Shown here: positions 54,079 to 62,966 of the stretch, piece by piece
How positions within the stretch are numbered: position 1 is the first letter of the stretch
How the letters are laid out: every line of letters begins with the position of its first letter
Assembly (NCBI GenBank): GCA_045631445.1
Contig: JAZQUS010000102.1
Coordinates: 52,657-116,656 of the forward strand
Length of the DNA: 64,000 bases
Source: RGIG4608 sp045631445
Lineage (GTDB): Bacteria > Bacillota > Clostridia > Oscillospirales > CAG-272
Direction of reading: 5' to 3'
Program-made: the position numbers and the translations under genes
Notes under the pieces: model-generated
Seen by the model: the letters and a program-made list of their open reading frames with translations, nothing else
The model's database searches: none
Told to the model about the DNA's origin: nothing

Positions 54079-54107
54079 GAATAATTTAAATTTTCACCTC
54101 ATATAAA
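54079..54107 (+). promoter_or_regulatory. possible sigma-E promoter of the spoIIIA operon
   Basis: GAATAAT (54079-54085), 14 bp, CATATAAA (54100-54107). It resembles the mother-cell sigma-E consensus (KMATATT, CATACAMT), which is where spoIIIA is expected to be read from. Confidence 0.45.
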
Positions 54108-54126
54108 TTATCAACGAGGTGGTAAA

Positions 54127-54996
54127 ATGATTGAAAAATTAAAGGATTTTTTGCCGTTACGAATATATTTGGCTATTAAAGAAGCACAAAACTACGGATT
54201 AATTGAAGAAATTCGCATAAGAAAAAACAGACAGGCATATATTATTCAAAACGGAAATAACAACTATATAAATATTATTGCTAACGAATCTGAAATATTA
54301 TCAATTTTGGAAAAAATATCACGTCATTCTTTATATGCCTATCGCGATACCATAGCAAATGGCTACATATCACTTGGGGAGGGAATAAGGATAGGAATTA
54401 TTGGCAAAGCCGGTGTGGAGAATGAAAACATTATTGGAGTATACGACATAAGCGAATTTGCAATACGAATCCCCAGTAGAATAAATGTCAGTTGCACCAC
54501 GATACTCAAATTGGCAGAGAATAATTCATTGCTAATATATTCACCACCAGGAGTTGGCAAAACAACACTTTTACGAAGCTTGATTTTTAACTTATCACAT
54601 GGACCAAATGCAAAACGAATTGCAGTAATCGATACTCGAGGTGAGCTGGGATTAGGCCTTGAAAACAAATCCTTGCTTGTTAGTATATTATCAGGATATC
54701 CAAGAAAATTAGGTATTGAAATAGCAGTTAGAACTATGAATGCTCAAATAATTGCTTGTGACGAAATCGGTGATGAGAAGGATGCATCCGCAATAATAGA
54801 TGCACAAGGAGCAGGCATTCCGATAGTAGCTACTTGCCACGGAAACAGTATTCAAGATATTCTTTCGCATACAGGTATAAATAACCTACACAGATCACAT
54901 ATATTTGATTATTACATTGGAATAAGAAGAAAGCAAGATTTTGAACTTGATTATTCAATAAGTGCTTGGGAGGAAATAAATAATGGTTATGTTTAA
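54127..54996 (+). CDS. spoIIIAA: stage III sporulation protein AA (ATPase)
   Basis: 289 aa. AAA-type/secretion ATPase with Walker A SPPGVGKTTLLRSL and Walker B IIACDEIGDE. Powers the SpoIIIA-SpoIIQ channel between mother cell and forespore. First of eight consecutive spoIIIA genes. Confidence 0.95.
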   Translation: MIEKLKDFLPLRIYLAIKEAQNYGLIEEIRIRKNRQAYIIQNGNNNYINIIANESEILSILEKISRHSLYAYRDTIANGYISLGEGIRIGIIGKAGVENENIIGVYDISEFAIRIPSRINVSCTTILKLAENNSLLIYSPPGVGKTTLLRSLIFNLSHGPNAKRIAVIDTRGELGLGLENKSLLVSILSGYPRKLGIEIAVRTMNAQIIACDEIGDEKDASAIIDAQGAGIPIVATCHGNSIQDILSHTGINNLHRSHIFDYYIGIRRKQDFELDYSISAWEEINNGYV

Positions 54997-55468
54997 ACTA
55001 ATCGGAGGAGGAATACTCACTTATTGCTCCTTAAGAGGATATATAGAAATACAAAAGTTCCAAAAAAAGCGTATAAAACAAATCAATGCATTTATTCAAC
55101 TAATCGAATATATTAAAAACCAAATCGAATGCTTTTTATTGCCTATAGATGTGATCATAGAAAACTGCGATAGAGATTTACTTAAAAATTGTGGTATTTA
55201 CAAAAACAATCAAAAAATAGATAATTTGCAAGAACTAATCTCTTCGGTAGTTTTTTACTGTGAAGATAAAGCAACGAATATGATCATGCAATTTGCAGAA
55301 AATTTTGGTCGTAATTATTCGCGTGAGCAAATTATCTCTTGCGAGTATTTCAAAAACGAGCTTATAAAAATACGTGATAGTATGCTTGAGAAAGATGCAA
55401 AAAACAAAAAAGTACAACTCGCTATCTTTCTTAGCGTTTCGTTTTCAATAATTATTTTGCTAATATAA
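54983..55468 (+). CDS. spoIIIAB: stage III sporulation protein AB
   Basis: 161 aa. N-terminal membrane segment, helical middle and a C-terminal membrane segment (AIFLSVSFSIIILLI), the AB layout. Overlaps spoIIIAA; the start at 54983 follows GGGAGG better than the ATG two codons downstream. Confidence 0.92.
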   Translation: MVMFKLIGGGILTYCSLRGYIEIQKFQKKRIKQINAFIQLIEYIKNQIECFLLPIDVIIENCDRDLLKNCGIYKNNQKIDNLQELISSVVFYCEDKATNMIMQFAENFGRNYSREQIISCEYFKNELIKIRDSMLEKDAKNKKVQLAIFLSVSFSIIILLI

Positions 55469-55482
55469 TTGAAAGGATTCTT

Positions 55483-55677
55483 ATGGAAATAGGATTAATT
55501 TTAAAGGTTGCGGGAATTGGATTTATAGTTTCAATACTTGCACAAATTCTAAATAAATCTGGTCGGGACGAGCAGGGGTTAATGTTAATAATTGCTGGAC
55601 TAATTGTGGTTTTCGTTTTCCTCATAGGTGAAGTAGGTAATTTGTTTAACGAAATAAAGGATGTGTTTGAGCTTTGA
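55483..55677 (+). CDS. spoIIIAC: stage III sporulation protein AC
   Basis: 64 aa, two membrane helices with the conserved loop LNKSGRDEQG. The stop overlaps the TTG start of spoIIIAD. Confidence 0.94.
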   Translation: MEIGLILKVAGIGFIVSILAQILNKSGRDEQGLMLIIAGLIVVFVFLIGEVGNLFNEIKDVFEL

Positions 55678-56063
55678 GCGAAAGTATAAAAATATGTGCT
55701 ATTGGTATAGCATGTGCTATTTTGTGCGTTCTTATAAAGAGCGCGAGAAGCGAATTTTTAATTCCCTCAAGACTGTCAGCAGTTATAATTATCTTTTCAT
55801 TCATTGTTCTATTGCTCAATCCGATTTTTAATTTTTTAGAATCCACTATGGGTTCAACTATTCCATTAGAACATATGAGATTACTCACTAAAGCATTGGG
55901 AATTGCATATATGACACAAATTTCAAGTGAGATTTGTCGTGAATGTGGCGAAAACAATATTGCATTCGGTATAGAAAGTGCGGGGAAAATCGAAATCATA
56001 ATTTTAAGTCTTCCGTTAATCTCTCAAATAATAGAAATGTCACAGGAGATGATTTCGTGGTAA
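55674..56063 (+). CDS. spoIIIAD: stage III sporulation protein AD
   Basis: 129 aa membrane protein. It begins at TTG (55674), overlapping the spoIIIAC stop (TTGA). The sequence ICRECGENNIAFGIESAGKI is the family hallmark. Confidence 0.92.
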   Translation: MSESIKICAIGIACAILCVLIKSARSEFLIPSRLSAVIIIFSFIVLLLNPIFNFLESTMGSTIPLEHMRLLTKALGIAYMTQISSEICRECGENNIAFGIESAGKIEIIILSLPLISQIIEMSQEMISW

Positions 56064-57190
56064 AGCGTATTTTTATTTTTTTGTTGTTTTTTGCACTTCT
56101 TTCACCAAGCCTTGCAGTTAATTCAACCGATCAGAGTACTGTGCCTGAAGAATACGAGGATTGGCTTGATTCAATTCCCGACGATATAGCGGATTTGCTA
56201 CCAGATAATATATTTTCAACCAACCTTGATAAAATTGCCACAGGCTCACGAGAAATAAGTGATTGGAATTTTATTATTAGCTATATTTTTAATATTATAG
56301 GCATCAATTTTAAAGGAATTATAAAGGCCCTTGCTTCACTTATGGCTTTACTAATTCTTTGTTCGCTACTGAATAGCATTAATTCAACAATCAAAAGCAA
56401 TGCGGTTGAATGCATTGCTGATCTTATTGGTAATATTGCCATAATATCTTCTTTAATAGAGCTTTCAAGAGAACCAATCACTAAAGCAATCACAATGCTT
56501 GATAATTTAAAGCTTTTTGTGAATACTGTTTCACCAACATTGTCTGTTATGTACGCAATGGGGGGAAACGTAAATTCTGCAATAATACATAATTACGGTT
56601 TGATTGTTTTCTTATCCATTCTGGAAAATATATGTATCATTTCTCTTGAGCTTATAATTGGTGTTTGTATGGCATTAACTTTAGCATCTACATTTGTTAA
56701 AGAAGGCAATTTATTGTCCCTGAGTAATGCTATCAAAAAGATTTTCTCATTCTTTTTGGGTTTTATGATGCTCACATTTACAACAGTTATTTCTACCCAA
56801 AGTCTCCTTGCATCCAAGGCGGACAACTTATCAGCAAAAACCGCCAAAATGTTGGCCTCTCAAATGATACCATTAATAGGTAGCAGTATTGGAGATTCTT
56901 TAAGAACTGCAGGAGCAAGTATTGAATATCTGCGTTCAAATATAGGAGTAATTTTAATTGTGGTCCTTATATTAATGATTTTGCCACCTTTAATAAATAT
57001 ACTACTATACCGTCTTGTGTTCATTCTTGCAAATTCATTCGCAGGACTTCTTGGTTGCAACAGAGAGGGAAGTATAATACTCGAAATTTCTAGCATATTA
57101 GGATATATTCTTGCTATTATATCAATTTGCGGTATAGTTTTGATTTTGTTGTTGACCGTTTTTTCCAAATGTGCTTCTCCTCTAGGTTAA
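56057..57190 (+). CDS. spoIIIAE: stage III sporulation protein AE
   Basis: 377 aa polytopic membrane protein. It begins at GTG (56057), 8 bases after AGGAG and overlapping the spoIIIAD stop. The N-terminal signal-like stretch MVKRIFIFLLFFALLSPSLA is followed by about six membrane helices. An ATG far upstream in the same frame lies in spoIIIAD and is not the start. Confidence 0.93.
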   Translation: MVKRIFIFLLFFALLSPSLAVNSTDQSTVPEEYEDWLDSIPDDIADLLPDNIFSTNLDKIATGSREISDWNFIISYIFNIIGINFKGIIKALASLMALLILCSLLNSINSTIKSNAVECIADLIGNIAIISSLIELSREPITKAITMLDNLKLFVNTVSPTLSVMYAMGGNVNSAIIHNYGLIVFLSILENICIISLELIIGVCMALTLASTFVKEGNLLSLSNAIKKIFSFFLGFMMLTFTTVISTQSLLASKADNLSAKTAKMLASQMIPLIGSSIGDSLRTAGASIEYLRSNIGVILIVVLILMILPPLINILLYRLVFILANSFAGLLGCNREGSIILEISSILGYILAIISICGIVLILLLTVFSKCASPLG

Positions 57191-57195
57191 AAATT

Positions 57196-57690
57196 ATGAA
57201 AAATTACTTATTGACTATTATCTTAGTATCCATTTGTATTGGTATTGCTAATATTGTTTCACCTATATCAACTGGTATTTTTAAATATACAAAAGCTATT
57301 GGAATATTGATAATTCTATGCGCTATCATATCACCAATATCTAAAGTTATACAAAGTATTGATGAAAGTTTTTTTGATAAGATAAAGGATGATTTACTTA
57401 TAGAAGATAATAATAGCCAAAACAAATATGAAGATATTTTACTAAATTATCTAAATGAATTTTCTATATCCGAAATAAAAAATCAAATCAAAAATATACT
57501 TGAACAGGAGTTTTCGATACCGCAAGAAGAATGCGAAATATCCGTATATACTATAGAAAGCAACGATGAATTAAGTATTTCTAAAATTCAAATTTTGCTA
57601 TTTGGTAAATCAATTTTTAAAAATCCTTACGAAATAGAAATTTACTTTACCAATTTATTGAAATGTGACTGCACAGTATTAATTAAATAG
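57196..57690 (+). CDS. spoIIIAF: stage III sporulation protein AF
   Basis: 164 aa. Two N-terminal membrane helices and a soluble ring-forming (RBM-like) C-terminal domain. The ribosome-binding site is weak, consistent with coupling to spoIIIAE 5 bases before. Confidence 0.88.
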   Translation: MKNYLLTIILVSICIGIANIVSPISTGIFKYTKAIGILIILCAIISPISKVIQSIDESFFDKIKDDLLIEDNNSQNKYEDILLNYLNEFSISEIKNQIKNILEQEFSIPQEECEISVYTIESNDELSISKIQILLFGKSIFKNPYEIEIYFTNLLKCDCTVLIK

Positions 57691-57702
57691 TGAGGTTGAA
57701 TA

Positions 57703-58224
57703 ATGATTGAACGAAAAATAAACAAAGCTACACTCTTTACATATATAAAGGGGCAGAAAAACATATTATTAATTATAGTTCTTTTAGCACTAGGGTTAAT
57801 ACTTTTAACCTTGCCAAGCGGTTCAAATCAGAAAACACACTCAAATAATAGTAGCTCACGTTTGGAAGAATATAACCAAAGCATCGAAAAAAAGATTGCA
57901 GACATGTGTGCAAATGTTAGTGGTGTATCAAACGTTAAGGTTACTGTATATTTTGATAGCGGATTTGAAACTATATACGCATACAATGAGGAGAGCAAAT
58001 CATCGTCAAGCGGAACAAACTCAGAAAAGAAATACGTTACCATAGGATCGGGGAATGATGAAAGTATGGTTTGCGTCCTTGAAAAAATGCCCAATATCTG
58101 CGGAGTGGCCATAGTTTGCAAGGGAGGAGGGAATCCATTAGTTTCAAATCAATTAACAAACCTTATTTCATCGGCGTTCGGTGTGCCAAAAAATAAAATT
58201 TATATCGCAGAAGGAAAAAAATAA
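57703..58224 (+). CDS. spoIIIAG: stage III sporulation protein AG
   Basis: 173 aa. Membrane anchor about 20-38, a Ser-rich linker, then the ring-building domain of the channel (VSGVSNVKVTVYFD; GVAIVCKGGGNPLVSNQLTN). Forms a large ring in the intermembrane space. Confidence 0.94.
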   Translation: MIERKINKATLFTYIKGQKNILLIIVLLALGLILLTLPSGSNQKTHSNNSSSRLEEYNQSIEKKIADMCANVSGVSNVKVTVYFDSGFETIYAYNEESKSSSSGTNSEKKYVTIGSGNDESMVCVLEKMPNICGVAIVCKGGGNPLVSNQLTNLISSAFGVPKNKIYIAEGKK

Positions 58225-58296
58225 CAGTATATGTTCTAAAATGCATAGATGTGCTATATACATATAGTGTACTAAAAATTGAACGGAGGAACTTAT

Positions 58297-58881
58297 ATGA
58301 ATACAGAAGAAAAGTACGAATTAGTTGAGGTCGAGGAAGAAAACTTTTTTGACAAAGTAAAAGAGTTTTTTGCCAAGATTGGAAGAAGAAATCTAATTAT
58401 CATCGGTGCAGTATTGTTAGTTGGAGTGGCGATTTGTCTTAACTGGGTATTATTTGCTAACAATAATGATGATGGATTTGATTACAATGAAGGCGCAGGT
58501 GCCGAGGTTGAAGAAAACCAAACAAGCGAAGTTCTTGCTTATTTTGCATCCACGCAAGTAAGCCGTGACAGAGCAAGAGATGAAGCTCTTGCAGTGCTTC
58601 AAAATGTTGTGGATACAGCAGAAACAAATAGTGCCGAAAGAAACCAGGCACTTGAAGACATTGCAACTATTGCTAATAATATAGAAGCAGAAGCAAATAT
58701 CGAGGCTATGGTAATGGCAAAGGGGTTTGAACAATGCGTTGCTATCATTAATGACGGTATGTGTACGGTAATTGTTATGACTGAAGGCCTTTTACCAAGT
58801 CAAATGGCCCAAATAAATGAAATTGTTTATGAACAAACTGGAATTAAACCTGTAAATGTAAAATACATAGAGAAAAACTAA
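58297..58881 (+). CDS. spoIIIAH: stage III sporulation protein AH
   Basis: 194 aa from the ATG at 58297 (CGGAGGA site). One membrane anchor (about 40-57), an acidic helical region, and a YscJ/FliF-like ring domain (about 120-194) that contacts SpoIIQ of the forespore. Confidence 0.93.
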   Translation: MNTEEKYELVEVEEENFFDKVKEFFAKIGRRNLIIIGAVLLVGVAICLNWVLFANNNDDGFDYNEGAGAEVEENQTSEVLAYFASTQVSRDRARDEALAVLQNVVDTAETNSAERNQALEDIATIANNIEAEANIEAMVMAKGFEQCVAIINDGMCTVIVMTEGLLPSQMAQINEIVYEQTGIKPVNVKYIEKN

Positions 58882-58883
58882 TC

Positions 58884-58909
58884 AAAGCACCGACACAAGT
58901 CGGTGCTTT
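58884..58909 (+). terminator. terminator after spoIIIAH
   Basis: AAAGCACCGAC (58884-58894) with GTCGGTGCTTT (58899-58909). Confidence 0.8.
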
Positions 58910-58927
58910 AAAATTATTGGAGGACAT

Positions 58928-59215
58928 ATGAATATCATCAACACAGACGAATTAAGAAAAAAAGAAATAATCAATTTGTGTGATGGCACGCGTTTGGGTT
59001 ATGCTTGTGACTTTGAATTTGATAAATGTACCGCTCAAATAGTTGCGCTTGTGATAGAAAAAGGATGTGGATTTTTAGGATTATCTTCAAGTGATAATCT
59101 CTTAATTCCTTGGTGTAAAATAGAATGTATAGGTGAAGATACCATACTAGTTAGACTTACCGCACAGGAGTTACAAGGATTTCACCAAAAGAAGAAAAGG
59201 GGACTTTTCGAATGA
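58928..59215 (+). CDS. YlmC/YmxH-family sporulation protein
   Basis: 95 aa PRC-barrel-like protein (RKKEIINLCDGTRLGYACDFE; LLIPWCKIECIGEDTILV). The family is tied to sporulation in Bacillota. It has a GGAGG site. Whether it is expressed with spoIIIA by readthrough or alone is unclear. Confidence 0.88.
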   Translation: MNIINTDELRKKEIINLCDGTRLGYACDFEFDKCTAQIVALVIEKGCGFLGLSSSDNLLIPWCKIECIGEDTILVRLTAQELQGFHQKKKRGLFE

Positions 59216-59251
59216 TAAATGTTAACAATTTGTAAACTTTTTGAAATCCTA

Positions 59252-59281
59252 TTGAAATATACATATTATATATGTTATAAT
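59252..59281 (+). promoter_or_regulatory. promoter of rpsB-tsf
   Basis: TTGAAA (59252-59257), 18 bp, TATAAT (59276-59281). Confidence 0.65.
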
Positions 59282-59285
59282 GCTT

Positions 59286-59405
59286 CGTAATTGTGCGGCA
59301 AAGTCGCGCAAAATTTAAAAATACACACACAAAGGCACGAAACAATGCCGGTGTCATCTTCGGATGATTGCGATTGTTGGCTATTTGTGGTGGAAAAAAA
59401 CCGAA
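59286..59405 (+). promoter_or_regulatory. structured leader of rpsB
   Basis: The 130-base leader can form a hairpin TTGTGCG/CGCGCAA near its 5' end and a second with a C(UUCG)G tetraloop: TCATC (59354-59358) with GATGA (59363-59367), enclosed by AACAAT/ATTGTT (59341-59346 with 59373-59378). Ribosomal protein leaders of this sort often bind their own product; S2 autoregulation here is a guess. Confidence 0.4.
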
Positions 59406-59419
59406 GGAGGACATTTAAA

Positions 59420-60157
59420 ATGTCAATTATTTCAATCAAACAGCTCCTTGAAGCTGGCGTCCATTTCGGACATCACACAAGAAGATGGAACCCCAAAATG
59501 AGCGAGTACATCTTCACAGAAAGAAACGGTATCTACATCATCGACCTTCAGAAAACTGTTAAGAAGTTTGAAGAAGCTTACATGTTCGTACGTGATATCG
59601 CAGCAGAAGGTGGAAACGTTCTTTTCGTTGGTACAAAGAAGCAGGCAACTGATGCTATCAAAGAAGAAGCTACACGTTGCGGCATGTACTATGTAAACGT
59701 TCGTTGGCCTGGTGGTATGCTTACAAACCACAAGACAATTAAGAAGTCTATCGCTCGTCTTAATGCTCTTACAAAGATGCAGGAAGATGGCACATTCGAT
59801 CTCCTTCCTAAGAAGGAAGTTGCTGCAAAGCAGAAAGAGATTTTCGACCTTGAAAAGAGCTACGGTGGTATCAAAGATATGGATACTCTTCCTTCCGCTA
59901 TTTTCATTGTTGACCCCAAGAAAGAAAGAAATGCAGTTCTCGAAGCAAAGAAACTTGGTATTCCCGTTGTCGCTATCGTTGACACAAACTGTGATCCCGA
60001 CGATGCTGACTACGTAATTCCCGGTAACGATGACGCTATCCGCGCTATCAAGCTTATCTCCTCTGTAATTGCAGATGCAGTTATCGAAGGTAGACAGGGC
60101 GAACAGACAGTTGCTGAAGAAACAACAGAAGTAGCTGCTGAAGAAGTTGCAGAATAA
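59420..60157 (+). CDS. rpsB: 30S ribosomal protein S2
   Basis: 245 aa from the ATG at 59420 (GGAGG site). MSIISIKQLLEAGVHFGHHTRRWNPKM and LPSAIFIVDPKKE are S2 signatures. C-terminus acidic (EETTEVAAEEVAE). Confidence 0.97.
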   Translation: MSIISIKQLLEAGVHFGHHTRRWNPKMSEYIFTERNGIYIIDLQKTVKKFEEAYMFVRDIAAEGGNVLFVGTKKQATDAIKEEATRCGMYYVNVRWPGGMLTNHKTIKKSIARLNALTKMQEDGTFDLLPKKEVAAKQKEIFDLEKSYGGIKDMDTLPSAIFIVDPKKERNAVLEAKKLGIPVVAIVDTNCDPDDADYVIPGNDDAIRAIKLISSVIADAVIEGRQGEQTVAEETTEVAAEEVAE

Positions 60158-60188
60158 TTTTAATCTAAAATTAAGTGAGGAAAAAATA

Positions 60189-61115
60189 ATGGCTAATATT
60201 ACAGCAAAAGACGTTGCGGCTTTGCGTGCAAAGACCGGACTTGGTATGATGGACTGCAAGAAGGCTCTTGTTGAAGCTGACGGTGACATCGAAGCAGCAG
60301 TTAAAATTCTTCGTGAGAAGGGACTTGCAACTGCAGCTAAGAAGGAAAGCAGAATTGCAGCTGAAGGTATCGTTGATATTATGACAATCGGTAACGTAAG
60401 TGCTATGGTTGAAGTTAACTCTGAAACTGACTTCGTTGCTAAAAATGACACATTTAAGGAATTCGTTAAGGGTCTCCTTAGAACAATCATCGCTAACAAG
60501 CCCGCTGACCTCGAAGCTCTTCTTAACACAGCTTTTGACGGCACAGCAACACTCGTTAAGGATTCTCTTGTTGAAAAGATCGCTATGATCGGTGAAAAGC
60601 TCGACATTCGTCGTTTCGTACTTGTTGAAGGTACAACAAGCACATATATCCACGGCCTTGGTTCCATCGGTGTTATCGTATCTTTCGATGCTGATGAAGC
60701 TGCTGTTAACCATGAAGGTTTCGCAGAGTTCGCAAAGAACATCGCTCTTCAGGTTGGTGCTTATCCCGTTGCTTACCTTAACAAAGAAGCAGTTCCTGCT
60801 TCTGTAATTGAGGAAGAAAAGGCAATTCTTATGGCTCAGATTGCTAACGACCCCGTTAACTCCAAGAAGCCCGCTCAGATCATCGAAAAGATGGTTCTTG
60901 GTAGAATTGGTAAGTTCTATGACAACAACTGCTTGCTTGAACAGGCATACGTTAAGGAAGATTCTCTTAAGGTTTGCCAGTATGTTGCTCAGTGCGCTAA
61001 GGAATTTGGCGGCAATATCGCAGTAACAGGTTACTGCAGATTCGAAAAGGGCGAAGGCATTCAGAAGAAGGAAGAAAACTTCGCTGAAGAAATCGCTAAG
61101 CTTACAAACAAATAA
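60189..61115 (+). CDS. tsf: elongation factor Ts
   Basis: 308 aa from the ATG at 60189. TGLGMMDCKKALVEADGD (EF-Tu contact helix) and EVNSETDFVAKND are the family signatures; full length. Follows rpsB as in most bacteria. Confidence 0.97.
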   Translation: MANITAKDVAALRAKTGLGMMDCKKALVEADGDIEAAVKILREKGLATAAKKESRIAAEGIVDIMTIGNVSAMVEVNSETDFVAKNDTFKEFVKGLLRTIIANKPADLEALLNTAFDGTATLVKDSLVEKIAMIGEKLDIRRFVLVEGTTSTYIHGLGSIGVIVSFDADEAAVNHEGFAEFAKNIALQVGAYPVAYLNKEAVPASVIEEEKAILMAQIANDPVNSKKPAQIIEKMVLGRIGKFYDNNCLLEQAYVKEDSLKVCQYVAQCAKEFGGNIAVTGYCRFEKGEGIQKKEENFAEEIAKLTNK

Positions 61116-61125
61116 TTGTAAACTA

Positions 61126-61160
61126 AAACCCTGTGGATTTTTCCACAGGGTTTCTTTTTT
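61126..61160 (+). terminator. terminator after tsf
   Basis: AAACCCTGTGGA (61126-61137) with TCCACAGGGTTT (61142-61153), then CTTTTTT. Confidence 0.92.
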
Positions 61161-61166
61161 ACAACT

Positions 61167-61186
61167 ATTTAAAAATATTTTTAAAT
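61167..61186 (+). promoter_or_regulatory. perfect 20-bp inverted repeat, probable SdpR operator 1
   Basis: ATTTAAAAATATTTTTAAAT is fully self-complementary and ends 5 bases before the -35 box of the sdpR-like gene. A 16/20 match lies at 61223-61242. Confidence 0.55.
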
Positions 61187-61191
61187 ACCTA

Positions 61192-61220
61192 TTGACAAAT
61201 ATATATTCTTGGTGTATAAT
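61192..61220 (+). promoter_or_regulatory. consensus promoter of the sdpR-sdpI-CPBP operon
   Basis: TTGACA (61192-61197), 17 bp, TATAAT (61215-61220): a perfect consensus, flanked by two related inverted repeats. Confidence 0.82.
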
Positions 61221-61222
61221 CT

Positions 61223-61242
61223 ATTTAAAGAATTTTTGAAAT
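61223..61242 (+). promoter_or_regulatory. second copy of the operator-like repeat, probable SdpR operator 2
   Basis: ATTTAAAGAATTTTTGAAAT, between the -10 box and the ribosome-binding site, matches operator 1 at 16 of 20 positions. Binding here would block transcription. Confidence 0.5.
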
Positions 61243-61253
61243 AGGAGGGGAAT

Positions 61254-61523
61254 ATGAGCGAATATAATTTATTCAAGGTCCTTGCCGATGAGCAGAGAAG
61301 AGATATACTTGTTATGCTCAAAAACGGTAGAATGAGTGCCGGTGAAATCTCTGAGGCACTAAAGATAACTCCTGCTGCACTTTCATATCATTTAAAACAG
61401 CTCAAGGGAGCAGATCTTGTGATGGAATACAAGCACAAAAATTTCATTTTCTATGAAATCAATGCAACCGTATTCGAAGAATTAGTTTTATGGATTAAAC
61501 AGTTTGGAGGTAATAAAAAATGA
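61254..61523 (+). CDS. ArsR-family autorepressor, SdpR-like
   Basis: 89 aa winged-helix protein: LFKVLADEQRRDILVMLKNG and MSAGEISEALKITPAALSYHLKQL. No metal-binding Cys box (ELCVCDL type), as in the SdpR subgroup. It precedes an SdpI-like gene with an ATGA overlap, the order of the B. subtilis sdpRI immunity operon. Probably autorepresses through the flanking repeats. Confidence 0.88.
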   Translation: MSEYNLFKVLADEQRRDILVMLKNGRMSAGEISEALKITPAALSYHLKQLKGADLVMEYKHKNFIFYEINATVFEELVLWIKQFGGNKK

Positions 61524-62215
61524 AAATATTAAGTATAATTTTTACCATTGTCACTTTAATTTCTTCACTTATAGCAATTTTTATCTTGCCCGATACCGTA
61601 GCAGTACATTTTGATCAATACGGAGCGGTGGACAGATGGGGGTCAAAGTACGAATTACTCCTTTTGCCGGCAATTATGATATTAATGATTGTGGTTTTTG
61701 AATTTGTTATTCGCTCTTACTTGAAAAAGATAGCGAACGCCTCAGACGAAAAAGAGGCAGCGGACGCTAAATCCAACATTAAGGTATTGAATATCGTAGT
61801 TCCTCTCATAAGCGGCTTTATGATGCTTCTTAACCCCTTCTTTTTGTATGCAACTTACTCACAAACTATGAATACCGACGTTTTAGACATAGATATATTA
61901 AAGTATGTATCAATGTTGATGTCGATACTAATAATTGCTATGGGAAACTATATGCCCAAGACGAGGAAGAACAGTAACGTTGGTTTTCGTCTGCCTTGGA
62001 CTCGTTATAATGACGTAACTTGGACTAAATCTAATCGCTTTGCCGCGTATTTAATGATGATTTCGGGTGCGGTTTCCCTTATAGGCAGTATTATTTTCGA
62101 TGGTACAATAGCTATTAATATTATGCTTGTAAGCTTTATAATTTCAATCGTGACTATGACTATTTATGCATATATAATATACCAAAAGGAAAAAAGTAAT
62201 GAAACAAACAATTAA
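61520..62215 (+). CDS. SdpI-family (DUF1648) membrane protein, immunity-type
   Basis: 231 aa with about six membrane helices. The N-terminal DUF1648 signature LPDTVAVHFDQYGAVDRWGSK and the SdpI signature PKTRKNSNVGFRLPWT are clear. In Bacillus SdpI protects against the SdpC toxin and titrates SdpR. No toxin gene is found here. Confidence 0.88.
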   Translation: MKILSIIFTIVTLISSLIAIFILPDTVAVHFDQYGAVDRWGSKYELLLLPAIMILMIVVFEFVIRSYLKKIANASDEKEAADAKSNIKVLNIVVPLISGFMMLLNPFFLYATYSQTMNTDVLDIDILKYVSMLMSILIIAMGNYMPKTRKNSNVGFRLPWTRYNDVTWTKSNRFAAYLMMISGAVSLIGSIIFDGTIAINIMLVSFIISIVTMTIYAYIIYQKEKSNETNN

Positions 62216-62951
62216 AAACAATCTGAAATATCTCATTTTTCTCGCGATTTTCGGGCTTATTGGTGGATATTTTACTGCTCTGTATTCAATACAAAGCTTA
62301 AATCAAGATATGTTCGACGAAATCCTCTCGCAGATCGGAAATATGGATCTGCTTATTATAATAACCACTATTCAATCTCTCGGATATGCTATTATTTTAG
62401 GCATTATAGGTATAATACTCGCTCAAAAGATAGGACTTTGGCGAAAGGTCAAATTTATCAAGCAGGGAAATATTGAGCTTTTAATTGTATCTCTGATTGG
62501 CGGTGCAGCATTTATATTGATTGACGTACTCGTATTTAGCAATTTTCACGAAGTAATTCAAAACAGCTATGAGGCAAAACCTACGGTAGAATATATTATC
62601 GCGTCAATCACTTACGGTGGTGTAATTGAAGAAGTGATGATTCGTTTGTTCCTTATGTCACTTATTTCATTCGTAATTCAAAAAATCACCAAAAAGGAAG
62701 AAATGAGTATTAAAATTCTTATAATTGCGAATGTAATCGCTACGCTTCTTTTTGCCGCAGCACATCTACCGGGAACATTTATGATGATTACGCCCGTAAC
62801 ACCTATGATAATATTCAGATGTTTCCTTATGAATGGTGGATTTGGTTTACTATTTGGACGTCTTTATAGAAAATACGGAATTCATTATGCAATGCTCGGT
62901 CACGCAGGAGTTCATATCGTTTCAAAGCTTATTTGGATATTGTTTGTTTGA
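62199..62951 (+). CDS. CPBP (CAAX/Abi-type) intramembrane metalloprotease
   Basis: 250 aa with about seven membrane helices. Motif 1 is EEVMIR (EExxxR), motif 2 FAAAH (FxxxH), and motif 3 His in GHAGVH. Members cleave prenylated proteins or act in bacteriocin maturation or immunity. Overlaps sdpI by 17 bases, so it belongs to the same operon. Confidence 0.88.
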   Translation: MKQTIKNNLKYLIFLAIFGLIGGYFTALYSIQSLNQDMFDEILSQIGNMDLLIIITTIQSLGYAIILGIIGIILAQKIGLWRKVKFIKQGNIELLIVSLIGGAAFILIDVLVFSNFHEVIQNSYEAKPTVEYIIASITYGGVIEEVMIRLFLMSLISFVIQKITKKEEMSIKILIIANVIATLLFAAAHLPGTFMMITPVTPMIIFRCFLMNGGFGLLFGRLYRKYGIHYAMLGHAGVHIVSKLIWILFV

Positions 62952-62966
62952 ATCTGAATATAAAAA

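Noticed and set aside
54127..58881. SpoIIIA ATPase and ring proteins as a type III or type IV-like secretion system
   Set aside because: All eight genes match the known sporulation channel in order and size.
59432..60742. 436-codon minus-strand reading frame opposite rpsB-tsf
   Set aside because: It lies wholly across two secure housekeeping genes, shows a Ser/Phe/Cys-rich shadow composition and has no ribosome-binding site.
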